A stretch of DNA of 64,000 bases from Nevskia ramosa DSM 11499 (GCF_000420645.1 NZ_ATVI01000005.1:480357-544356); one strand, 5' to 3'. Numbered from the stretch's first letter, positions 51,759 to 62,588 are shown. Notes: generated by a model not told the origin, from the letters alone. A program made the numbers and translations.

Positions 51759-52729
51759 CCAGACTCTGGATGTTGCCGGACGGCGTCGAAGAAGCGCTGC
51801 CCAATACTGCGTGGCGGGTCGAAAGCCTGCGCCGTGCGCTGCTCGACCATTACCGCTCGCAGTCCTACGAGCTGATCCTGCCGCCGCTGATCGAGCATCT
51901 CGACACCCTGCTCAGCGGCGCCGGCAGCGATCTGGAAGATCAGACCTTCAAGCTCACCGATCCGGTCGGCGGCCGTCTGCTTGGCCTGCGTGCCGATATG
52001 ACGCCGCAGGCGACCAGGATCGCCGCGCGTCACTTCGCCGATGTGCCCGTGGTGCGCCTCTGCTACCTCGGCACCGTGCTGCGCACGCGGCCGGACAGCC
52101 TTGGCGGTTCGCGCGCGCCGCGCCAGGTGGGCTGCGAAGTGTTCGGCGAAGCGAGGCTGTCCGCCGATCTCGAAATCCTCCGGCTGATGCTCGATACCCT
52201 GCGTCTCGCTGGCATCGGCGACGCCCACATCGATCTCGGCCACGTCGGCATCTATCGCGCGCTGGCGGCGCGTCTGAAGCTCGACGAAGACGACGAGACC
52301 GCCGTGTTCGACATCCTGCAGCGCAAGTCCCAGCCGGACCTGCGCGATTTCGCCGCGGCCCGGCAGCTGCCGGTCAAGGCGGCCAGCGGTTTGTCGGCAT
52401 TGATGGAGTTGAACGGCGATGTCAGCGTGCTGCAACGCGCGCGGCAGACACTTGATGTCAGCGATCCACAGATCGCCGATGCCTTGTCGGCGCTGGAACA
52501 GGCGGCGGCGCATCTTGCGGCACTCGACAATGCCTCACCGCTGCACATCGATCTCGCCGAACTGCGTGGCTATCGCTACCAGACCGGCCTGGTGTTCGCC
52601 GCCTTCGTACCGGGCCACGGCCGCGAAGTGGCCCGTGGTGGCCGCTTCGACGACATCGGCGCGGCACGGCCGGCGACCGGTTTCTCGGCCGACGTCAACG
52701 AGCTGCTGCGGCTTGGCAACAGCATCTAG
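51755..52729 (+). CDS. hisZ: ATP phosphoribosyltransferase regulatory subunit HisZ
   Basis: 324 residues. It is a HisRS-like paralogue without aminoacylation activity that forms the octameric short-form ATP phosphoribosyltransferase with HisG. It has the class II-like words YELILPPLIEHLDTLLSG and DMTPQATRIAARHF, and lacks the anticodon domain, which explains its short length. GTG 51755 is the start, overlapping the short upstream ORF. No hisG lies near, as is normal for this locus, which sits between hflC and purA. Confidence 0.92.
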   Translation: MTRLWMLPDGVEEALPNTAWRVESLRRALLDHYRSQSYELILPPLIEHLDTLLSGAGSDLEDQTFKLTDPVGGRLLGLRADMTPQATRIAARHFADVPVVRLCYLGTVLRTRPDSLGGSRAPRQVGCEVFGEARLSADLEILRLMLDTLRLAGIGDAHIDLGHVGIYRALAARLKLDEDDETAVFDILQRKSQPDLRDFAAARQLPVKAASGLSALMELNGDVSVLQRARQTLDVSDPQIADALSALEQAAAHLAALDNASPLHIDLAELRGYRYQTGLVFAAFVPGHGREVARGGRFDDIGAARPATGFSADVNELLRLGNSI

Positions 52730-52809
52730 CTGCAACAGACAAGGGTCCCGATTGCGGCGCGCATTCGATGGATCAGCAATACCTACCGCGTCCTGGATTC
52801 ACAGCGTGA

Positions 52810-54111
<1,302 letters not shown>

Positions 54112-54220
54112 AGCAATGGCGCGTGGTCAGTGACGAGGGGTCAGTGAGAATCTTCGCTGACCCGTTGCTGTCGCTGACCACCGACCACCATCCACCAACT
54201 ATTGAGGTTCAAAACGAAGT

Positions 54221-54254
54221 GACAAAACAAAAAGGCCACCGCGAGGGTGGCCTT
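54221..54254 (-). terminator. Rho-independent terminator of tRNA-Leu
   Basis: On the minus strand a stem with nine or more pairs (54254-54246 with 54240-54232, loop of five) is followed by a T-run at 54231-54222 interrupted by one C and G. It lies just past the tRNA gene. Confidence 0.8.
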
Positions 54255-54279
54255 GAGATGAAACGACAGCTTTATAAGA

Positions 54280-54364
<85 letters not shown>

Positions 54365-54403
54365 TCAGGGCGCGCAGATTAATCAGACCCGGGGGGTCTG
54401 TCA

Positions 54404-56881
54404 ATGAAGAAATCGAAAAATAATAATGGCCGTCGCGAACTTGCCGATGACAAGACGCCCGAGCTGCCGAAGAAGGCCAAGGCTGGAGGTTTCAGCTGGG
54501 GCCGCAAGACGGCCGACAAGGCGGACTGGAAAACGGCGGATGCCGAGTTCGCAGCCGAGTCCACTCGCTACGCCAGCCCGCTGCCGAGCCGCAATCACAT
54601 CCTGAAGACGCTGGTCGAATCCGCTGAGCCGATGACGCTCGACGAACTGATCGCCCACTTCGGCCTGAAGAAGCTCAACGAGCAGGAAGCGTTCACCAAG
54701 CGTCTGGTGGCGATGGCCCGCGAAGGCCAGCTCACGGCTGCCGATCGCCGCGGTGCCTATCGCGCCGTGCTGACCGAAGACGGTCAGACCATCGAAGCGG
54801 CGCCGCGCTCCGGCATCCTCGTCGACGGCAAGGTGCTCGCCCATCGCGATGGCTATGGCTTCGTCCAGCCTGATGGCAGCGCCCACGGCGACAAGTCCGG
54901 CGACGTGTTCCTGTCGCCGCGCCAGATGAATTCCTTGATGAATGGCGACCGGGTGCGGGTGCGCGTCACCGGCACCGATGCCCGTGGTCGCCGCGAAGGC
55001 TCGCTGGTCGATGTGCTCGAACGCGGCACTTCGCAGGTCGTCGGCCGTCTGCATGCCTCGAGCATCGGCGGTGGCGGCATCTTCACGGTGATCCCGAGCA
55101 ACCCGAAGCATCCGGAACTGGTCGTGCCGTCCACCGAACTGGGCGGCGCCAAGCCGGGCCAGATGGTGGTGGCCGAGCTGACCGCACCTCCGGGCGATCG
55201 GACCATGCCGGTCGGCCGCATCGTCGAGATTCTTGGCGACCACATGGCGCCGGGAATGGAGATCGCCGCAGCGATCCGCGCCCACAAGCTGCCGTTCGAA
55301 TGGCCGCAGGGCGTCGAAGCGGAAGCCGAAGCCTATGGTCCGGTGGTCACACCGGCGCAGTGGGGCGATCGCGAAGACCTGCGCGAACTCGGCCTGATGA
55401 CCATCGATGGCGCCGATGCCCGCGACTTCGATGACGCGGTCTATGCCGAAGCGGTCAAGGGCTGGCGCGGCGGCGGCTGGAAGCTGTGGGTGGCGATCGC
55501 CGACGTTTCGTCCTACGTCACCGTGGGCTCCGCACTCGATGCCGAAGCGACCGAACGCGGCACCTCGGTGTACTTCCCGAACAACGTCATCCCGATGTTG
55601 CCGGAGGCGCTGTCCAACGGCCTGTGCTCGCTGAATCCGAAGGTCGATCGCCTGTGCATGGTCTGCGAGATGCGCGTCGCCAAGGACGGCGAAGTCTCGA
55701 AGTCCAAGTTCTATCCGGCGGTGATGCGCTCGAAGGCGCGCCTGATCTATGACGATGTCGCCGCGATGCTGGCCGACCCGGAATGCGAGCAGGCGAAGGC
55801 GCAGCCGGAACTGCTGGCACCGCTGAACACCTTGCGGGAAGTGTTTGAAGCGCTGTTCGCGGCGCGCGAGGCGCGTGGTGCGATCGACTTCGAAGGCACG
55901 GAAACCAAGATCGTCTTCGGCGAAGGCCGCAAGATCGAAAAGATCGTGCCGGTGCAGCGCAACGTCGCCCATCGCCTGATCGAGGAATGCATGATCGCGG
56001 CGAACGTGCAGGGCGCGCTGCTGGTCGACAAGCACAAGATGCCGTCGCTGTTCCGCGTTCATGCGCCGCCGGATGGCGACAAGGTGGCGATCCTGCGCGA
56101 GTTCCTTGCCGGCCGCGCATTGCGGCTCGGCGGTGGTGATTCGCCGGTCGCCAAGGACTACGCAACCCTGCTCGCCAGCGTCAAGGGCCGCGAGGATGCC
56201 AGCCTGATCCAGACGGTGATGCTGCGGTCGCTGATGCAGGCTCGTTACCAGCCGGCCAACGACGGTCACTTCGGCCTGGCGCTGACCCACTACGCGCACT
56301 TCACCAGCCCGATCCGCCGCTATCCCGATCTGCTGCTGCACCGGGCGATCAAGCACGTGATCGCCAAGGGCAAGCCGAAGACCTTCACCTATTCGGTGCA
56401 GCAGATGGAAGCGCTGGGCGCGCATTGCTCGATGGCCGAGCGCCGTGCCGACGACGCCACCCGCGACGTCAACACCTGGCTGAAGTGCGAGTTCATGCGT
56501 CACCGGGTCGGCGAAGACTTCGACGGCATCGTCGCCAGCGTCGCGCCGTTCGGCCTGTTCGTCGAACTGACCGGCCTGTACATCGAAGGCATGCTTCACG
56601 TGTCGCAACTGAAGGGCGATTTCTACGAGTTCGAAGCCAAGCATCAGCGCCTGGTCGGCAGCCGCTCGAAGACCGTCTATGCGCTCGGCCAGAAGATCCG
56701 CGTCAAGGTGGTTCGGGTCAGCCTCGACGAACGCAAGATCGATCTCGAGATCGTCGAGCAGGGCGGCAAGTCCGGTGGCCAGAAGGATGGCGGCGGACAT
56801 GACGGCGGCCGCGACAATGGTCGTGGCGGTGACAAGGACGGTGGCCGCAACGGCGGTGGCCGCGGGAGAAAGCGTCGGTGA
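54404..56881 (+). CDS. rnr: Ribonuclease R
   Basis: 825 residues. It is a 3'-5' exoribonuclease able to digest structured RNA. A basic N-terminal tail is followed by the HTH domain (about 65-120), cold-shock domains (about 125-290), the RNB catalytic domain with the metal-binding GADARDFDDAVYAE block near residues 337-350, and an S1 domain (about 680-770, VAPFGLFVELTGLYIEGM). The last 40 residues are rich in Gly, Asp and Arg with repeats such as GGRDNGRGGDKDGG. E. coli has a Lys-rich tail here. The stop overlaps the next gene by 4 nt. Confidence 0.96.
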   Translation: MKKSKNNNGRRELADDKTPELPKKAKAGGFSWGRKTADKADWKTADAEFAAESTRYASPLPSRNHILKTLVESAEPMTLDELIAHFGLKKLNEQEAFTKRLVAMAREGQLTAADRRGAYRAVLTEDGQTIEAAPRSGILVDGKVLAHRDGYGFVQPDGSAHGDKSGDVFLSPRQMNSLMNGDRVRVRVTGTDARGRREGSLVDVLERGTSQVVGRLHASSIGGGGIFTVIPSNPKHPELVVPSTELGGAKPGQMVVAELTAPPGDRTMPVGRIVEILGDHMAPGMEIAAAIRAHKLPFEWPQGVEAEAEAYGPVVTPAQWGDREDLRELGLMTIDGADARDFDDAVYAEAVKGWRGGGWKLWVAIADVSSYVTVGSALDAEATERGTSVYFPNNVIPMLPEALSNGLCSLNPKVDRLCMVCEMRVAKDGEVSKSKFYPAVMRSKARLIYDDVAAMLADPECEQAKAQPELLAPLNTLREVFEALFAAREARGAIDFEGTETKIVFGEGRKIEKIVPVQRNVAHRLIEECMIAANVQGALLVDKHKMPSLFRVHAPPDGDKVAILREFLAGRALRLGGGDSPVAKDYATLLASVKGREDASLIQTVMLRSLMQARYQPANDGHFGLALTHYAHFTSPIRRYPDLLLHRAIKHVIAKGKPKTFTYSVQQMEALGAHCSMAERRADDATRDVNTWLKCEFMRHRVGEDFDGIVASVAPFGLFVELTGLYIEGMLHVSQLKGDFYEFEAKHQRLVGSRSKTVYALGQKIRVKVVRVSLDERKIDLEIVEQGGKSGGQKDGGGHDGGRDNGRGGDKDGGRNGGGRGRKRR

Positions 56882-57525
56882 GCAGCACGCTCGTTCGCGC
56901 GAGCCTCGCAGCGTTGCTGCTGGGGCTCGCGGCCTGCGCGGGCTCGCCACCCGAGACTGCGCCGATCGTGCCTGCGCAAGATGGCGCGCCGGTGCCCCTG
57001 GCAGGCGCCGATTCACCGTCAGAGGCTTACGCCGTGGCCGGTGCATTGCCACCGGCGCAGCTGGCTGCAGTGCTGACGACGTTCAATGCCGAACTGAAAG
57101 CGAAGCTCGGTACTTCGTCCGGCAGCTGGCGGTTGCTGCCTGAGCGTGAGCGGGCCACGCGTATCGTGTTCGACGCCGATCGTGCCTTCGAAACCGGCAG
57201 TGCGCAGTTGCGGCCGGAACTGCTGCTGCCGTTGTCCGAACTCGCCAAGGCGGCACGTGGTGGCAATGCGAACGCGGGGCCCTGGGTCATTCACGTGATC
57301 GGCCACGCCGAACGCGCAGAAGACGCAAGCCTGAGCGAACGTCGCGCCACGGCGATTGCCTCCTATCTCGCCGAACAGGATGTGCCCGGTGGCCGCCTGC
57401 GCGCGGAAACGCGCAGCGAAAAGAACGGTGCGGGTCATCGCATCGAGCTGGTGTTCGCGGCGATCGTCCAGGGCCGCGAGTCGCGTGCCTGGATGCCGCC
57501 GGAGGCAGTCGCCGCCAGCCGCTGA
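56878..57525 (+). CDS. OmpA-like lipoprotein
   Basis: 215 residues starting with GTG overlapping the rnr stop (GTGA). The N-terminus is a lipoprotein signal with lipobox LAAC (Cys20). The middle has IVFDADRAFETGSAQLRPE, an OmpA-C-like beta strand and helix, followed by GHAERAEDASLSERRATAI, which matches the peptidoglycan-binding part of OmpA but with the usual GHTDxxG replaced by GHAER. Binding of diaminopimelate is therefore doubtful. Probably attached to the outer or inner membrane; role unknown. Confidence 0.75.
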   Translation: MSSTLVRASLAALLLGLAACAGSPPETAPIVPAQDGAPVPLAGADSPSEAYAVAGALPPAQLAAVLTTFNAELKAKLGTSSGSWRLLPERERATRIVFDADRAFETGSAQLRPELLLPLSELAKAARGGNANAGPWVIHVIGHAERAEDASLSERRATAIASYLAEQDVPGGRLRAETRSEKNGAGHRIELVFAAIVQGRESRAWMPPEAVAASR

Positions 57526-57544
57526 TCGCGGCTACCCTGCGAGC

Positions 57545-60211
57545 GTGAACCTGCCCAACGCATCGTCGCGCTCGACTCTCGCCATCGTCTGGGTGCTGCT
57601 GTTCGGTGCCATCGCCGCCTATGTGCTCGACAACATCGGCGGCTTCTGGCTCGGTGCGTTCAGTGGCTATCTGTTCGGCCGATTGCGCGAGGTGCAGCAG
57701 GAGCTGCGTGAGCTGAGTGCGAGAGTTGCGACGGGGGTTGTTTCATCGGCCACCCCAGCGGCAGAGGCCGAACCGCTCGTGGAGGCAGCGCCTTTGCGTC
57801 GCGAATCGCCGGGCTGGAGCGAGACATCATCGGCTTTGCCGACGGCAGTACCGTCTACGCCACCGTCAGCGTCGGCACCCGCAGCACCATCGGTTTTCGA
57901 TCGCCTGATCGAAAGAATTTCCGACTGGGCCCGAGGCGGCAATCCGCTGGCCCGGCTCGGCGTGCTGATCACCTTCGTCGGCGCGGTCTATCTGATTCGC
58001 TATGCGGCGGAAACCGGTTATCTGCCGGTCGAGCTGCGGCTCGCGGGGCTGTCGCTGGCGGCGCTGGCGATGGTGGCTGTCGGCTGGCGTCTGCAGGAGC
58101 GGGTCGCTGGCTACGCGCTGACCCTGCAGGGCGGCGGTCTGGCGCTGCTGTATCTGACCGTGCTCGCCGCGCTGCGGCTCTATCACTTGCTGGCGCCGAC
58201 GCCGGCGTTCGCGCTGCTGGTGCTGGTCGCGGCCAGTTCGGCACTGCTGGCGGTGCGTCAGAACGCGCTGCCGCTGGCGGTCATCGGTTTCGCCGGAGGC
58301 TTCGCGGCACCCTTGTTGCTTGGGGGTGATGGCAGCCACATCAGCCTGTTCGGCTATTACACGGTGCTCAATCTCGGCGTCTTCGCGATCGCCGCGTTCC
58401 GGGGCTGGAATGGCCTGAACCTGCTCGGCTTCGTGTTCACTTTCGTGATCACGTCCTTGTGGCGAGTCACGACCTATCGCGCCGAATGGTTTGCCAGCGT
58501 CGAGTTCTTCCTGCTGCTGTTCTTCGTGCTCTACGTGTTGGTCACCGTGCTGTCGGCGCGCAGCGAGCGTCGCGCGGGCCTGGTCTCCGGCACGCTGACT
58601 TTCGGCCTGCCGGCGGTGGTGCTGTCGCTGCAGGCGAGCCTGGTTGCCGACATCGAGCAAGGCTTGGCCGTCAGTGCTGCCGGCTTCGGCCTGTTCTATC
58701 TGATCACTGCAGCCGCGCTGTTCAGCGCGCGGCGCGATTACTGGCGCATCACCGCGCAGGCCTTCATCGCGATCGGCGTGGTGCTGCTGAGCCTGGCGGT
58801 GCCGCTGTATTTCGACGAGCAGGCCACCTCGGCCACCTGGGCGCTGGAAGGTGCCGGCGCGGTCTGGCTCGGGTTACGCCAACAGCAGTTCCGTGCGCGG
58901 GCCTTCGGTGTGATCGTGCAATTGCTGGCGGGTGGATCGCTGGTGATCGGCATCGTTGACGGCCCGGCCAGCAGCGGCTGGTTAGAGATTGGTGTGCCGG
59001 GCGCAGCTTTGCTGGCGTTTTCGGGCATCGCCAGCGGCCATTGGCTCCGCCTGTCCCGCAGTGCATCGCGCATCGAACAGCGAGTCGCCGATCTTGCGGC
59101 GGTCTGGGCGCTGGGCTGGTGGCTGTATGCGTTGTTCGTGCAGGTCGACCACTCGGCCGGAAAATACTTCATCGGCCTGGCGCTGGCGGGCGGCGCGCTG
59201 ACGGCTGCGGCGCTCGCCCTGCTGGCCCAGCGTCTGGTCTGGCCATGGCTCGCGCGCTTGTCGCAGCTGAGCTTCCTGCTATTTGCCGGCGTCGGCCTGA
59301 TCGCCGCGCTCGTCGAACGGCCGTCGGGGCAGGGCGGTGTGTTCGGCTGGTTCGCCTTGCTGACCACGCATTACGTCCTGCTCTGGCGCAGCGAGCGCCA
59401 TGCGCCGGCGACGCCGGTGCCGCTGCAGGAGTGGCCGTCGCACATCGTTCCGGCGCTGCTGAAGACCTGGCTCGCCAGCCTCGAACTGGCCTGGCATCTA
59501 CGCAGCCAGTTCGACGGCGACTGGCCGGTGCTGGCCTGGGGCCTGGTGCCGGCGTTCGCGCTGGGCCTGTTCACGATGTTCGCGGCGCGCTGGCCGGTGG
59601 CGCGTGATCGCCGTTTGTATGCGCTCGGCGTGTCGCTGCCGCTGGCGATCTGGCTGCTCGGCTGGGTGCTGGTGACGAGCCTCGAAAGCCGCGGCAGCGC
59701 CGCACCGCTGATCACGCTGCCGCTGCTCGATCCGCTCGATCTCAGCGTGCTGGTGATTGCCGCCGCGCTGTTGCTGTTCTGGCGTCAGCGCCGTGTCGAG
59801 GACTGGCAGTGGCTGGCAAGGCTGAGCCAGCCCTGGCTGATGCCGGCGGCTGTGGCGACTACCGCCTTCGTCTGGCTGAACGGTGCCATTGCACGCGGCC
59901 TGCATTACAGCCTCGGTACGCCGCTGGGCTTTCAGGGCATGCTCGATTCGGCCTTGCTGCAGGCCACCTGGTCGGTGGTCTGGAGCGTGCTCGGCTTCGG
60001 TGCGATGTGGCTTGCGGCCCGGCGCATCCATCGCGGCCTGTGGCTGGCTGGCGCGGCGCTGATGGTGATCGTTGCGATCAAGCTGTTCGCCGTCGATACC
60101 GCTGGCACCGGTACGCTGGCGAGGATCGCTGCGTTCCTGTCGGTCGGCGTGATCCTGCTGGCGGCGGGTTACTTCGCGCCGTTGCCAGCGGCAACAACCG
60201 AGCGCAGCTAA
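57545..60211 (+). CDS. DUF2339 polytopic membrane protein
   Basis: 888 residues starting with GTG 57545. A first membrane helix is followed by a coiled-coil/linker (about 42-60), an Ala/Pro/Glu-rich cytoplasmic linker, and then more than 20 hydrophobic segments from residue 135 to the C-terminus. The spacing is that of DUF2339 proteins, large inner-membrane proteins of unknown function. Some sections are reminiscent of exporter-like bundles. It is separated by 19 bp from the OmpA-like lipoprotein, so they may be co-expressed. A function cannot be assigned. Confidence 0.85.
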   Translation: MNLPNASSRSTLAIVWVLLFGAIAAYVLDNIGGFWLGAFSGYLFGRLREVQQELRELSARVATGVVSSATPAAEAEPLVEAAPLRRESPGWSETSSALPTAVPSTPPSASAPAAPSVFDRLIERISDWARGGNPLARLGVLITFVGAVYLIRYAAETGYLPVELRLAGLSLAALAMVAVGWRLQERVAGYALTLQGGGLALLYLTVLAALRLYHLLAPTPAFALLVLVAASSALLAVRQNALPLAVIGFAGGFAAPLLLGGDGSHISLFGYYTVLNLGVFAIAAFRGWNGLNLLGFVFTFVITSLWRVTTYRAEWFASVEFFLLLFFVLYVLVTVLSARSERRAGLVSGTLTFGLPAVVLSLQASLVADIEQGLAVSAAGFGLFYLITAAALFSARRDYWRITAQAFIAIGVVLLSLAVPLYFDEQATSATWALEGAGAVWLGLRQQQFRARAFGVIVQLLAGGSLVIGIVDGPASSGWLEIGVPGAALLAFSGIASGHWLRLSRSASRIEQRVADLAAVWALGWWLYALFVQVDHSAGKYFIGLALAGGALTAAALALLAQRLVWPWLARLSQLSFLLFAGVGLIAALVERPSGQGGVFGWFALLTTHYVLLWRSERHAPATPVPLQEWPSHIVPALLKTWLASLELAWHLRSQFDGDWPVLAWGLVPAFALGLFTMFAARWPVARDRRLYALGVSLPLAIWLLGWVLVTSLESRGSAAPLITLPLLDPLDLSVLVIAAALLLFWRQRRVEDWQWLARLSQPWLMPAAVATTAFVWLNGAIARGLHYSLGTPLGFQGMLDSALLQATWSVVWSVLGFGAMWLAARRIHRGLWLAGAALMVIVAIKLFAVDTAGTGTLARIAAFLSVGVILLAAGYFAPLPAATTERS

Positions 60212-60251
60212 TACACTGCGCGCCGTTCAGGCATCCAACCGGCAGCAGACC

Positions 60252-61016
60252 ATGGCAGAGACTTACATCGGCGGCTTCCACGCCGTCATCGCGGCGATCG
60301 AAGACGGCGAAAGCAAGCCGCGTGAAATCCTGCTTGCCGAAACCCGCCGTGATGCGCGCGCCGAAAAGCTGCTGGAGCTGGCCGCCAAGCGCAACATCAC
60401 GGTCCGCAAGGTTGCTCGCGATGTGCTCGATATCCGCGCGCCGGGTCTGCGTCATCAGGGCGTGCTGGCGGCGATCAATGCTGCCGATCTCGGTGGCGAA
60501 GAACTGATCGATCTGCCGGCGACGCCGGAGCGCCTGATCCTGGCGCTCGATGGCGTGCAGGACCCGCACAACCTAGGCGCCTGCCTGCGCACCTCGGAAG
60601 CCACCGGCGTCGATGCCGTGATCATCCCGAAGGATCGCGCCGTCGGCGTCACGCCGGCCGTGCGTTCGGCCGCCGCCGGTTCCGCCGAGCGGGTACCGGT
60701 GGTGCCGGTGACCAATCTGGTCCGCAAGCTGGAGCAGTTGAAGCAGCTTGGCTACTGGGTCGTCGGCCTGGCTGGCGAGGGCGATGAATCGCTGTTCGAT
60801 GTCGATCTGACCGGGCCGCTGGTGCTGGTCATGGGCGGCGAGTCCGAAGGTCTGCGCCGGCTGACCCGCGAGTGCTGCGACAGAGTGGTGCGCATTCCGA
60901 TGAAGGGCGAGCGAATCGAAAGTCTCAACGTGTCGGTGGCCGCAGCGGTCTGCCTGTACGAGGCTTATCGCCAGCGCAATCACAAGCCGGCCAAGGCTGC
61001 CGCGCGGAAGAAGTGA
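60252..61016 (+). CDS. rlmB: 23S rRNA (guanosine-2'-O-)-methyltransferase RlmB
   Basis: 254 residues. It 2'-O-methylates G2251 in the peptidyl-transferase centre. The N-terminal substrate-binding domain is followed by the SPOUT knot with LALDGVQDPHNLGACLRTSEA, VMGGESEGLRRLTRECCD and IPMKGERIESLNVSVAAAV. It follows rnr in this order in many gammaproteobacteria, here with two genes between. Its stop overlaps the next gene by 1 nt (TGATG). Confidence 0.96.
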   Translation: MAETYIGGFHAVIAAIEDGESKPREILLAETRRDARAEKLLELAAKRNITVRKVARDVLDIRAPGLRHQGVLAAINAADLGGEELIDLPATPERLILALDGVQDPHNLGACLRTSEATGVDAVIIPKDRAVGVTPAVRSAAAGSAERVPVVPVTNLVRKLEQLKQLGYWVVGLAGEGDESLFDVDLTGPLVLVMGGESEGLRRLTRECCDRVVRIPMKGERIESLNVSVAAAVCLYEAYRQRNHKPAKAAARKK

Positions 61017-61969
61017 TGGGGCGCTCGCGCCTGCTGCTGTCGGTGCTCGCGGTGCTGATCATCGTGCTGCTGGCGCAATGGTGGCGAGGGCAGGACCAAG
61101 TGCCTGAAACGGCGCCGGATGCAGTGATCAGCGAGTCGCCGCCGGTTACCGTCGAAGCGTTACCGGCGCCGTCAGCCGCATCGTCGGTCGCCCGGCAGAC
61201 GGTGGAGCGTGCGGTTGTCGATTCCGGCATCACCATCCGCCTGATCCGTCGCGCCAGGCTGGCGCCACCCCCAGGCCGGCTTGCCGATGGCTACGCGAAG
61301 CTGCTGCCCGAAGCGCAGAGCGGCAATCGTCTGTCCCAGTACCGGCTCGGCAGCCTGCTGTTCGAGTGCCGCGAAGTTCCGGCCGATAGTGCTGCGCTGG
61401 AGCAGGAAGTCGAGGCCTTCTATCAGACCCGTCGGCACGGCCGCTGGACCGTCGATGCGCCGAAGGCCGAGGAAGCCACGCTGCGCCACCTGTATGCCGA
61501 ATGCGACGGCATTCCGGCCGAGGCGCGCGTTGGTTTTCGCGACTGGATCAAGCAGGCCGCCGATGCCGGCATCATCGAAGCCCAGCTGAATCTGCCGTTG
61601 AAGCTGCCGCCGGATGACTACTGCCAGTTCCTGGCCGAATGCGCGGCCGATCAGCGCGCCCGGCAGGAAGCGTTGCAGGCGGAAGCGATCGATTACACGA
61701 CGCGGGCGCGCGAAGCCGGATCGGTGGCGGCGCTGTGGACGTTCGCCGCTTGGTACGCCGGTGGTGAGGTGCTGCCGCAGAACGACATCGAGGCCTATGC
61801 GCACTTCCGGGCGCTCGATCAGGTCAATGCCGCGAGCCAGCAGCCGCAGCGTTTCGGCAAGTTGCTGGCCGGCATGAAGAAGAAGCTGCGCGCGGTCGAC
61901 ATCGACGCCGGCGAGACGAGGGCGCGCGAGCTGCTGTCGAATCCGAACTGCTGCGTGATCACGCCCTGA
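61016..61969 (+). CDS. Membrane-anchored Sel1-like repeat protein
   Basis: 317 residues from ATG 61016, overlapping the rlmB stop. A single N-terminal membrane helix (residues 5-22, LLLSVLAVLIIVLLAQWW) is followed by a Pro/Ala-rich linker. The C-terminal part contains degenerate Sel1-like helices, such as GNRLSQYRLGSLLFECRE, IEAQLNLPLK and GSVAALWTFAAWYAGG followed by AYAHFRALD. Four or more Cys residues are spread through it. It is probably a periplasmic protein-binding module. Function unknown. Confidence 0.7.
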   Translation: MGRSRLLLSVLAVLIIVLLAQWWRGQDQVPETAPDAVISESPPVTVEALPAPSAASSVARQTVERAVVDSGITIRLIRRARLAPPPGRLADGYAKLLPEAQSGNRLSQYRLGSLLFECREVPADSAALEQEVEAFYQTRRHGRWTVDAPKAEEATLRHLYAECDGIPAEARVGFRDWIKQAADAGIIEAQLNLPLKLPPDDYCQFLAECAADQRARQEALQAEAIDYTTRAREAGSVAALWTFAAWYAGGEVLPQNDIEAYAHFRALDQVNAASQQPQRFGKLLAGMKKKLRAVDIDAGETRARELLSNPNCCVITP

Positions 61970-61992
61970 ATTGGATCCGAGTGGGCGGCGGC

Positions 61993-62021
61993 TTGCCCGG
62001 AACGGCCTGAAAACGTACACT
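61993..62021 (+). promoter_or_regulatory. Candidate promoter for rpsF-rpsR-rplI
   Basis: TTGCCC (61993-61998) and TACACT (62016-62021) are separated by exactly 17 nt and match 4 of 6 consensus bases each. They would give a leader of about 135-140 nt before rpsF. A 7-bp hairpin (62126-62132 with 62139-62145) lies in the leader, just before the ribosome binding site. Confidence 0.5.
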
Positions 62022-62165
62022 CCGCGACCTTTCCGGGCAGACCGTTGCTGATCTGACCGGAAAACCTTGTCCCACCGCCCGTTGCGCCCAGAGATATCGA
62101 CGGGTCATTTGCGGGGGACTGCCCGGGCTGGCTTCGCTGCCAGCCTGCATCCACAAGGAGCATCC

Positions 62166-62585
62166 ATGCGTCATTACGAAGTTGTTGTCATGGTCCATCC
62201 GGACCAGAGCGATCAGGTTCCGGCCATGATCGAACGCTACAAGAACATGGTCGAGTCCGACGGAGGCGCTGTGCACCGCATGGAAGACTGGGGCCGCCGC
62301 CAGCTCGCCTATCCGGTCGCCAAGCTGCACAAGGCGCACTACGTTCTGATGAACGTCGAGTGCTCCGACGCCGTGCTGAAGGAGCTGGAAAGCGCCTTCC
62401 GCTTCAACGACGCCGTGATCCGCAAGCTGGTCATCCGCATGGACAAGGCTGAGACCGAGCAGTCGCCGCTGTTCAAGGTTCCGGAAGAAGACAAGAAGCC
62501 GGAATACAAGCGCAATGCCGAGGGCGAGGCCGCTGCTGCCGACGCCGCCGATGCCGCTGCCACCACGACCGAAGAGGCCGTCTAA
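62166..62585 (+). CDS. rpsF: 30S ribosomal protein S6
   Basis: 139 residues from ATG 62166 with AAGGAG upstream. S6 binds the central domain of 16S rRNA with S18. The N-terminal strand [16 protein letters not shown] and the [13 protein letters not shown] block are typical. The last 35 residues are Glu/Ala-rich, as in E. coli where glutamates are added post-translationally. It is followed by rpsR with a 3-nt gap; the priB gene found between them in enterics is absent. Confidence 0.97.
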   Translation: MRHYEVVVMVHPDQSDQVPAMIERYKNMVESDGGAVHRMEDWGRRQLAYPVAKLHKAHYVLMNVECSDAVLKELESAFRFNDAVIRKLVIRMDKAETEQSPLFKVPEEDKKPEYKRNAEGEAAAADAADAAATTTEEAV

Positions 62586-62588
62586 GCC

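Noticed and set aside
54401-57052. 883-codon minus-strand frame inside rnr and the next gene
   Set aside because: Antisense to the conserved RNase R gene, with His/Arg/Ala-rich composition typical of a shadow frame.
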